Assembly (NCBI GenBank): GCA_000711775.1
Contig: ARYC01017293.1
Span: 1-64,000, forward strand
From: Oxytricha trifallax
Lineage: Eukaryota; Ciliophora; Spirotrichea; Sporadotrichida; Oxytrichidae
Length of the DNA: 64,000 bases
Direction of reading: 5' to 3'
The notes under the pieces: model-generated
Told to the model about the DNA's origin: nothing
Seen by the model: the letters and a program-made list of their open reading frames with translations, nothing else
Databases searched by the model: none
Program-made: the position numbers and the translations under genes
Part shown: positions 55,170 through 64,000 of the stretch, piece after piece
Numbering within the stretch: the stretch's first letter is position 1
Layout of the letters: the number at the start of each line of letters is the position of its first letter

Positions 55170-58065
55170 ATGAGTAATATTCAGAAATAATTTAGTTTAG
55201 CCTTTGACGATTAAGATTATCAGGAACTCTATAAATTAAATAAATCAGCTGTAGATCACTAGTGGAAATTCTTTAAATCTCTTGGCTTTTTCCAACAATA
55301 AAAAATTCTGAGCTTACAATGAAAATATAATGAACTATATTATAAAAAATTTTACTCATTTCAATATATCAATCACAATTATATATATTTCTCATAAAAA
55401 TATTCTCGTATTTAAAGGTAGAAAAGCATGCTTTAAACGCCCTTCGATGTCTGAATTCAAAGGGTTTCATTTTATCCAATAAACCTTAATTCCACAATAT
55501 GTTCATAATTTTCAATAAAACTGAGAGTGTTTGCAGATAGGACTATATGTATGATCATGAGACTGAATTTATGGGTGGTGGCGAAAAGTGGAAGAAAGTG
55601 TAAATTATCGGGGTTTAAATTTATGAGGATGGAAATTATCCAAGGGGAATTAGCGTCACTTATTTTCAATTTTACACAATTATTGGTTATTCAAAGCAAA
55701 TTAATAATTCATAAATTTATGTGGTATTTTACTATGATTTATTTACTGGATGGTTTTAAAAGCGTAGTGAAGACATACTTAGAGAAATTCTACGAAGATG
55801 AAGATTTTAACATTCATACTTTAAACTTGAAACGCAATGAAAGTATCAAGTGTTTAGAGTATCGTAGAACTAAAATCATTCAATATATTAAAATCACAAC
55901 TACTGACAATTATTTTTCCTATTTATCTGTAAATTTAATTAGTGTATTGAAGTAGGTTCATAAAATCAAGGAGACTACTCTAAATTTCAAGTCCTTTAAG
56001 GCTGCGAGGCTCACTTTCTCATTGGGTGTATGACCACAATATTTTCCTTCCCCGCGATGATCTGCATGTACATGAAAATATAGAATTCTTAAACTGGCCA
56101 GATTGAAATTTGAAAAAATTAGATTGACCCAAAACCTATAAAAATCTAGATTTACATCAACATTTTGATTTTTTCAGGGAAATTGGGGAGAATTTTGTTA
56201 GAATCAAGCGTCTTTAATTTTTAGTTAAAAATGAAAAGGTTATAATTTTATAAACAAATGTTTGGTTATAATTAAAAACTATATTCAATTATAGCTATGC
56301 AAGAATAATAGAAAACAACTTGGAAATTCCAAGTAACATAGAAAAATAGAAATTTAAAGATAAGTAGTATCTGCACAAATATTTCTATGAAAATTTTATT
56401 GATATTCAGGTGATCAAGGGTTTTTAAATTTCTTATGTGAAAAATGTCTCATAGGGCAAACGATTATGTCATTTTATATTTAAAATTTACATTAGATATA
56501 AAATCATAATTATCATTAAAATACATAAGAAGAGGAAATTTTAGAATTACAAATAAATCTGTTTAAAGTATACTATTGGAACTGGCACTAATTACATTTA
56601 TTGATAATTTTAATTTGATTTAGATATGATCAAATTTAATGATTATTTAAAAAAATATATATAATTAGTGTGCAAAAATATAATCATTAGATTTGGGTTT
56701 GATTATTTGCACAAATCTGAGATATATAACTAGTTTTATAATTAATTAATTAGAAATGGTTTAATTAACGCTGCTCCTCAGTAGCCGTGTCTCTAATGGT
56801 TATCGGCAGTGGTATCTGGCTTATTGAACGGTCTCCCATGAGCAGCTATATCAATACCTTCTAACTCGCAGCATTAACACAGAGTAATGGAGAGTTAACC
56901 TAAGCATCTCTCACTAAGAAATATAATACGCCGTCTTTAAGCTAGTCGAATGTGATGTTGAGGATATTGTCGCCAAACTAAGCAATATGTGGATGAACAT
57001 TTCCTATAGAGTCGTTAGAATAGAACATGAAATTTACTGTAACAATATGAACAGTCTATCTAATAGTGAGCGCGGAAAATGCAACCACACAATCATTGGC
57101 ATTGACTTGGAGGAAGTTACTATCAAGATCACAAGCACGTTCATCAAAACCGAGGCTATTGAAGAAATCACCGCAGGAGACCTCGGCCATTTTCGTCTTT
57201 AGCATCGGTGAAACTGGTCACAAAAAGCTGAATTTCGTTCTCGGCGCAAATACTATCAGAGCCTCCGTATCACCAGTAAGTCATTTAATACATCTCCGTG
57301 TCAGAATGGTGCAAACCGGCTTTATTTCTAATTAATTAATTATAAAACTAGTTATATATCTCAGATTTGTGCAAATAATCAAACTCAAGTCTAATCATTA
57401 TATTTTTGCACAATTTAACACTAATTATATATATTTTTTAATTAATCATCAAATTTGATCATAATCTAAATCAAATTAAAATTATCAATAAATGTAATTA
57501 GTGCCAGTTCCAATAGTATACTTTAAACAGATTTATTTGTAATTCTAAAATTTCCTATTCTTATGTATTTTAATGATAATGTATGTCCATTTGAAGCAAG
57601 ATTGAACCCAGAGTGGAAATGTAAAGAATGGTAAGAAGATGCAATTTAAGATAACTATTTCTTTGGTGCTGATAAATTGGATAAAAATAAGCTGGAAACT
57701 GTTTCTATAGATTTATAGAACTAAGAATTTATTACCAAAGTTACAGTTTTATTTTATTTTTCATGATTTATTCCACATTCCTTAGTGAGTTTTAAAATTG
57801 TTATCATAAAATATTTAAATATTTTACAGGAGTAATGAACAGTTATATATCAAGATTGGATTTCGTAACAAACTATGGCAAGAAATATAGCGTTGGAAAT
57901 GACTACCCTGATTTCTAAAAAGATGTAAAAGTAAAAAATATACCTAAAAGTTAGATACCAAAAGCTAGATTGTTCCAAATGAACATACCCAAAGGGTCGA
58001 GGGTTGTTTGTCTTGCTGGTGCTTTTAATGAGAATTTTATATCTCTGAATGCTTATTATGATTGA
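55170..58065 (+). CDS. lectin-like (jacalin-type) protein, interrupted by foldback element
   Basis: The first exon begins MSNIQKQFSLAFDDQDYQEL. Near 55.56 kb the text EFMGGGEKWKKVQIIGVQIY, then YEDGNYPRGISVTYF, resembles a jacalin-type beta-prism repeat. A second such repeat, SYISRLDFVTNYGKKYSVG...KGSRVVCLAGAFNENFISLN, lies at 57.84-58.06 kb and ends in TGA at 58063-58065. Exons between are less clear. The 1.07-kb foldback element at about 56508-57580 separates the two halves. Joining the flanks reads NHNVCPFEARLNPEW in frame. Carbohydrate binding is inferred from the fold resemblance only. Frame changes occur near 55.76 and 55.99 kb. Confidence 0.45.
56508..57580. mobile_element. 1.07-kb foldback element carrying an ORF
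   Basis: Arms 56508-56757 and about 57330-57580 are inverted repeats of about 250 bases (outer end ATCATTAAAATACATAAG), about 94 percent identical, around a unique centre of about 570 bases. The centre is distinctly richer in GC than its flanks. AAT lies at both boundaries, allowing one base of slip, which would be the same ANT duplication as in TBEs. The centre encodes a protein on the minus strand. Confidence 0.75.
56684..57205 (-). CDS. protein encoded inside the second foldback element
   Basis: An uninterrupted 173-residue frame starts MLKTKMAEVSCGDFFNSLGF and includes DERACDLDSNFLQVNANDCV, TVHIVTVNFMFYSNDS, GDNILNITFDQLKDGVLYFL and MGDRSISQIPLPITIRD before running into the arm and ending in TGA at 56684-56686. 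A continuation of similar style, NEIQLFVTSFTDAKDENG, lies just upstream in another frame, so the original protein was longer. Beta-rich composition. I recognise no family. Balanced codons and amino acids argue against chance. Confidence 0.5.
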
Positions 58066-58229
58066 TTGGTTATTTAAACAAGAAACTATGAAATATTCTA
58101 TAAGAATGTGTGTTTAAGATTTTTTGTGATATAAAATTGGTTAATATCAGCTTAAATTGTATCTCAAGAAATTAAAACTAAATATATATAAATATTGATG
58201 AGTGATCATTAATTTTGGTGGTTTAATGA

Positions 58230-60105
58230 AAATTTTTCTTCTATTGCTCTTTACATATCTTCATTAGCTCGTTAGGTATTTCCAGTCTCTTCATAGCATA
58301 TCGCTCTTAGTATAAGTTCCTATGCTACTGATTTTCGTTTTGAATTTTCATTGCTACTTCTGCTATAATTATTGATTCAATAATTTTTATTTTAATTAAA
58401 AAGTAATAATTATTATTAAAGATGCTAAGCTTTTTGCTATTTTATAGTTCATTTTCGATGATATTAGAGAAATCAACCACTGCTTCTTCGAACTTTTAAA
58501 GTTTTTGATAACTCTTCCCGCGCATAGAATAAAGGATTCTTAATTTATCATTTATTTTCTGTATTTTGTTATCAATGTCAATTTTTATAGTGTTTTCTTG
58601 ATCAGATTCTTAGGGGTTTGTTGCATTTTAAACTTTTGATTTATAAGCGCTAATCAATTCAGTGAAGAGTGGTATAGCTTTGTCATATTTTTACATCAAG
58701 TATAAAGATTCACTTAAAATTTGAATAGTTTTCAAGTGTTGATTATCAGTAAAGTTAGGCCTTTATTATAAGTTAAGTAAGTTTTCACATTCTTTTATAG
58801 TTTTCGAGTAATCCTATAATTTGAAATAGACCATTGCTCTCTAAAATTAACTTAAAGCGGATTATTGTTTATTTTTAAGCTTTCCTAGGAGATTTAAGCA
58901 TTCAGAGTAATTCTGTAGCTTATAATTAAATTCGACGATGAAAGATCAAATATTTTAATTTTTATTCTCAATGCTTTACAAATTTTGTAAAGCTTTTTAT
59001 GATTACTTAGCATCATAAAACATGGATTTGGCTTTCAAAATTATAAGATTTTAATAAAATGGATTTTCCTTGTAATTTTCTAAGTTTATTGCTAAAATTA
59101 CAATATATTAAATAATTTTTATTAGCTAGTATTTCTTCAAATATATCTCTGAATTTAATATCACATTTGATTTCCTTTAAAATACTATATATAAGTCTCA
59201 ACTAAACTCCTTCTTTTCTAATTATATTTAAAACTTCATCCTTCGCTTTTTCAATCTAGCAAAGTGCTTTAAATCACTGAAATCTCTTGAAATTAAATTT
59301 GTGATCATTTTCTTGAATCAATTAAGCATTATTGAAATTTATTATTGCTGATTTCTAATCATATTTTAACATCATAATTTTTCATTTTTAGTAATTGCCG
59401 AATTAAGTCAGATTAGAATTATCAGACTCACTTAATAAAAGTTTCTAAATGTTCTCTAAGGCTTTTAGGGTGTTTAGTTACTTCATATAAATTTTAATGG
59501 ATTATTTTCTGATATCGAAATTATTTGCTAAATCTGTTATTAATGTCAAGGCATCAGAGTATTTCTTAAGTTCGTAATAAAGTGAAACCTTTAGTTTAAT
59601 AAAATAATCGAAATATTTTGTCTGGCAGTCTTTACCTGGGAAATATCTCTTTTCAATCTGAATGAGCTTGGCTTGATAATTCATAAGCTAATTTTCAAAT
59701 TTTTATTGCTATTCCAAATTGATGTCAAATTTATCATAACCATTCTTATAACTCTAAATGTGCTGTTTAATTGAATTAATTTGTCCAATTAACGTGACCG
59801 AATTTCCACTAGCTTTTTACTACAAATTAGAATTTCTTGATTAATTGCTGTTTGATCTCGACGCTGAATATCTCTACCTTGATAAGAAATTGTCTTTTAT
59901 GTCAGTTGATCTAGTAACCGAGAAAAATTTATCATTCGTTCTTGTGAGGAAAGTTATCTTGCTGAGAAAATTCTCTGTCTCTCTTTCACCTACACTTCAT
60001 TGCTTGGGCGTTTGAGCTTGATAGTCTCTACTGAGGAGTTTTGCTGCATGATGTTTTGCTTCAATTTAGAGGACTGAAGCTAAACTCTGAAGTTCCTGCC
60101 ACTTT
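58230..60105 (-). CDS. TPR-repeat protein
   Basis: The minus-strand protein begins near 60.07-60.11 kb with a polar N terminus and continues with KLIQIEKRYFPGKDC and a helical repeat region. TPR-like helix pairs are clear: VSLYYELKKYSDALTLITDL at 59.55 kb, QRAMVYFKLQDYSKTIKECE at 58.83 kb, ILSESLYLMQKYDKAIPLF at 58.70 kb and MRGKSYQKLQKFEEAVVDF at 58.48 kb. TPR domains mediate protein-protein contacts, for example in ciliary and chaperone complexes. Frame changes lie near 60.0 and 59.3 kb. The C terminus is not defined by a near TGA. Confidence 0.6.
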
Positions 60106-60479
60106 TACATTAAGAAATTGATTTTGGATTTAGCAAAAATAACTATAAATCATTTATAAAAATAGTTACTCAGATTTTAATTATAAGAAATATTTAATTG
60201 CTTATAATTAATTTAAAGTTAATAAATTTGCATTAATTTAAAGTTAATAAATTTGCATTAATAAAAGGCATAATTTCAATTAAAAATGTTTTACTCTTCA
60301 TTACTTATGCTTTTTGTTGTAAAGTATTTAAATCAACTAGTATTGTTATTTCTTTTATAAAATTAATCATAGCTTTAAATACAAATTAAAAATGACATGA
60401 AATAAATACTTTAAGACTGTAGCATTTTAAAATAATATCAAAATTTATTTGATTTAAATTATTGCATTAAATTAAAAAT

Positions 60480-62215
60480 GCTAATGTCTTAATACATTAT
60501 ATTTATTTGTTTTTCCTAATTGTATTCAGTTGAATTCTTTGGAATTCTCTCTACACTTTATTTGCTGTAAATCTCTATGTTATTCCTAGTAGTTTATGGG
60601 AATTGAACCAACTTAGTAGTTTTACACTGTCCACCGCCGTTATTATTTGTATTACTATTATGGGCATCTTAATGCTTTTTAATATTCAATTTTACTATGT
60701 TAATTTTACCTTAGCTGCTCTCTTATTTGATAATATTGTCTTGTTACGCTGCCATTGCTTTAATTTAATCTCTTAAGGGGTTTTTGAATTGAGGTATAGG
60801 ACCCAAAGCAATTTTTAAAGGGTTATAAGGCTCTACATTGCTTATTTTCCTCTATTTGTTAAACCTGGAAGCTTTGTTGTCACTTTGTAAACATGGCTAA
60901 TTATCAAAAATTTATACTTTTAATGCATATGAAATATTCGTCGACTCTTTCTTGAGAGTATTATTGATATTTTTAGTTTAAATTAGGAACATTTGAGTAC
61001 TTTACCCATATCCTGGATTTTTCTACATTAAGGTAGTCTTAAGTTTCCTTAAATTAGTCATCTTCGCTTCTTAATGCTGCTTATCTTGCTTAATTTTACT
61101 TTCCCTCTTATTGTTTCGCAAAATTTAGAAAGGGTTTTTTATTGAGGATTTCTTAACCGACCTTTAAGTTTCAAATTGAGAGTAACTACCATCTATGTTA
61201 ATGGGGTTGCATCTTCTCTTATGATTTTCTTTAAGATTTAAGGTGTTAAATTTTCATTAAAAATTAAAACGAACAATTTTTAAATGGATACTAGAGTCTC
61301 AATTCGATTGTTTAGTCCATTCGAATCAATAGATCTATTCTCTTTGCTCATACTTCGCTAATCTCTATATGGACTTACACTTTTAGGAGAGATAATTAGC
61401 ATTTCATTCCTAGGGAGTCTACTCTATGTCAACACATCTGATGCATTTTAAATGGAATTTTTTATTTCTTTTGTAACTTTTATTTTCTACTCTGAATTTT
61501 TATTCACTTTATTGAGAGTTATAACTTAAGACTATGGAACTGATGACTTGAGATTTTCGCTCTTTCTTGACTTGACGTTGTCTAAGCTAATTTAGACTTT
61601 CCCTAATTTAAAATACTAATCTCTGCTTGAATCCGTATTCGTTGATAATGCTAATGTCCTGTTTTAGACAGTCTGAAAACTTTCCTTACGAGTAACACTT
61701 GATTATTTGAAATATTCTGGCTCCCCATCAATTAATGAATGTAATTAAATATTAATTAAATTAACGGAGTTTGGACTAAACATTGCTTAATTAGAAAAGG
61801 ATCAGGGTCTTTGCTTGAAATGTTATTATAAGAGTTTTATTAGCTATTAATCAAATCCATACTTTTTAATGAAGTTAGCCTCATCATGTAATGTTTCCCA
61901 GTCCCATATATAGTGCTTGAGTCTCGCTTAGTTTCACTGCCAAAAACAGGCCAACTGTAATATGGGTTACTCTGCTTAAGTTTACTATTGCTTTTAAGAT
62001 TACTAGAGCACATGTAATAAACCTCTTACTATGAAAGCTTGCTTGAAGTGTCAGCTATTATTAAATTATAATAAGTTGATAATAAGCCTTCAATAAAGTT
62101 GTCTTTTATCATCCCATTTTTGTTTAAGGATTATTATCATCATAGATATATTCTACCGAAATTCCCGATCCTCACATATATAAAGTCTCTGATAGATGAT
62201 TGTGATGCAAAATAT
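60480..62215 (-). CDS. hypothetical low-complexity protein
   Basis: Coding-like minus-strand blocks include YSWPVFGSETKRDSSTIYG and WETLHDEANFIKKYGFDQQ near 61.9 kb, and a C-terminal block at 60.84-60.5 kb with NVEPYNPLKIALGPIPQF and HNSNTNNNGGGQCKTTKLV. Blocks change frame several times and the middle (61.0-61.8 kb) is hard to read, so exon limits are not given. No domain is recognised. It may be one or two genes. Confidence 0.35.
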
Positions 62216-62359
62216 TAGAAATTTGGGAAAAATAAAGTTTTTTGTATATTTCTTTTGTCCATATTTAGTGTTGATTCTTATTAATTTTACATTGTAGTGA
62301 CTACTTTACACAAAATATTTTGTGGATAAATATTAATTAAAGTCTTAAGTTTTATTGAA

Positions 62360-62495
62360 ACTATAACAAACTCTAACAAATTCTCACAAATTATAGAAAT
62401 TTTAACTTATTTAACTAATACTAAACATTACTTAATAATATGAATTATTTTTAAGTAAATATTATTTAACTCTAACAAACTCTAACAAATTATAA
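62360..62495. repeat. short CTCTAACAAA repeats
   Basis: The word AACAAACTCTAACAAA or a close variant occurs four times in two clusters, at about 62366-62385 and 62470-62490. It may be a degenerate minisatellite in a promoter or intron. Confidence 0.4.
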
Positions 62496-62851
62496 AACTA
62501 GTGCATAGATTAGTCACTTTAATTAATAACTTTGATCAAATACCATATAATTTTGCCATCGAAAGCCATTACACTCTCAAGAATATCAATACGTTTAATG
62601 AACATCCCATTCTTTATAAATTTTTAGTTCATTAGTACTATAAACTTATTCGTTTGATTGATATGTATTTTACTAAGAATTGTGTGGACATAATTCAGGA
62701 GCATTTTTCACCACTTGATGGTGAAATTTTGCTCCTTATTTAAAAGTCTACAAATTCTTAAAGAAACCTATTTACTCTAATTGATAAATTAAATGACTAA
62801 GTTTACCTTATTTAACCTTTGAAATAAATTTTTGAAGTTTTGTTGAAATGA
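62490..62851 (+). CDS. hypothetical helical protein, 5' end unclear
   Basis: A plus-strand frame of about 120 codons includes PYNFAIESHYTLKNI, YYKLIRLIDMYFTKN, IIQEHFSPLDGEILLLIQ and FTLIDKLNDQVYLI, and ends in TGA at 62849-62851. No ATG is obvious at the 5' end, so this may be a last exon. A hairpin (AGGAGCA...TGCTCCT) lies within it. No family is recognised. Confidence 0.4.
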
Positions 62852-64000
62852 AGATTACTTTCAAATTTATTTTCTATAAAAGCTTATAAAGAATGATATG
62901 AATAGTTAAAAATATTTGATTTTAAATTCTTACAAAAAATATAATTCTCCAAAATATTTAATTTTTAAAACTTAAGAGATTTCATTTTTATCTGAAGTTA
63001 ATCTTTTATTAAATAATTAAATTTAAGTAGATGTAATTCGCTTATAATTTAAGAAATTTGATTTTAATTGTAATAGTAAAATGATAATAGTAAAAATTAT
63101 TAATTTTGTTATTTTTTTAAATTTCTACATTTTTAATTAAGCAATTATGTTGGACTTTTTAATTAAAATAATTGATTGAAAAAATCATTAAGTTAATACG
63201 AGTAAATAATAAGTAGTGATTTCTTTTGGAAATTTATTATCATAAAAATTGAGAAAAATTTATTTGTTAAAAAATAAAAAACTATATTATTCTCAGATTC
63301 TTATTGATTTTTCTTTAGTTAACATTTAGAGTAATAAATATGGAGTAAAAATTATTTTTCTCAAAAAGTATAAAATTTAGGCATTTTAGAAATTTTCAGC
63401 AAATATTTGTGTTTTATACTTCACTTACTTTGAAGAATATAACAAGTTAGGATTTCAATCAATTTTCTTAATTCTAACAGCCTAAAATTTTTTTAAATTA
63501 TAGTTACTATAAGTATGATATTTCAATAGTAAGTTGATTATTAAAATAATATTCTTCTTGCTAAGATTGAGAAGTATACTTGAATAAAAATAATTTTGTT
63601 AGAGTTTTAGAGAAAATACAACATTTTTACTTATTAAAACTATTACTGTTTTTTATATCAAGTGAATTTACTTACCATTAGTTTTTATATGATATTTATA
63701 ATGCCATAATCATATTAAAAATAGGTAGCTATAGGGCTTTTATCTAAAATTATTTAATTTTGCTAAATTATAATCTTTGTAAATATTTACTGAAGTAATT
63801 GAAAATTACATATGCATTTGCATATTGAGTAATTTATTTAAATAAAGAGTTTAAATCAATATATGGATGTTAGAGTTGATTGATTTTATAAATGATTTTT
63901 AACATTATATAGAAGTTATTTTTTATTTATATAATCTAAATTCCACATATTTAATCTCTATGGGGTTTCGGGGTTTAGCTTTGATTCTAAATTGATTAAT
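62852..64000. other. AT-rich right end with one telomere-like tract
   Basis: The stretch is nearly pure A and T and contains no reading frame that I trust. Near 63961-63976, GGGGTTTCGGGGTTTAG interrupts it. This resembles degenerate G4T4 telomeric DNA or a TBE tip, but the window ends before it can be judged. Confidence 0.4.

Noticed and set aside
1-64000. CRISPR arrays, rRNA and conventional tRNA genes
   Set aside because: I saw none of these in the window.

Overview
The window looks like germline (micronuclear) DNA of a spirotrich ciliate of the Oxytricha/Stylonychia type. Three observations support this. Long reading frames run through TAA and TAG, which behave as glutamine, and TGA is the usual stop. 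Introns are short GT-AG introns in very AT-rich DNA. The window also holds three transposons with telomere-like C4A4 termini and the three-gene layout known for TBE (telomere-bearing element) transposons, which are germline-limited in Oxytricha. A 50-bp non-GT/AG insertion flanked by an ATTT repeat interrupts the pore region of a potassium-channel gene, as an internal eliminated sequence (IES) would. The species itself cannot be named from the sequence.

Layout. 1-510 is a 193-bp satellite. 1.3-9.5 kb holds a small CX9C protein, a divergent kinesin-like gene, an RGS-domain membrane-protein gene interrupted by a 551-bp foldback element, and a basic low-complexity gene. 9.76-14.05 kb is a full-length APE-type LINE with a 14-bp target duplication and a (TATC)n tail. 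14.1-21.9 kb holds a multi-exon gene, a 1.5-kb coding foldback element, an SK-like potassium channel and a Q-rich gene cut by TBE copy 1 (21,991-26,101). 26.6-30.2 kb holds three low-complexity genes. 30.25-31.85 kb is a 1.6-kb retroposon (element A). 31.9-39.8 kb holds an EF-hand gene, a large beta-helix gene, a TEX264-like gene, a small inverted-repeat element and the C-terminal part of an RRP9/U3-55K-like WD40 gene. TBE copy 2 lies at 39,775-43,833. A small intact gene follows, then a gene split by TBE copy 3 (45,664-49,807). Element B, a second 1.6-kb retroposon, lies at about 49.84-51.43 kb and carries a protein with an arginine-rich end. 51.7-64 kb holds a G-rich inverted-repeat element, four small or coiled-coil genes, a lectin-like gene interrupted by a second coding foldback element, a TPR gene, a low-complexity gene and a final AT-rich stretch.

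The most striking theme is that the DNA elements sit inside coding exons. All three TBEs and at least one foldback element have matching 3-bp ANT target duplications, and taking out the element plus one duplicate copy leaves the host reading frame continuous. Expression of those genes would therefore depend on precise elimination during macronuclear development. Three unrelated foldback elements appear to share the TBE-type ANT duplication and could be mobilised by the same machinery. Separately, retroposons A and B have unrelated proteins but share a two-hairpin plus (TTA)n 3' tail, which suggests a common LINE reverse transcriptase supplied from elsewhere.

Many host genes contain single-base frame changes, often at A or G runs. 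I read these mainly as assembly errors. Gene ends given to the nearest 10-50 bases are estimates.
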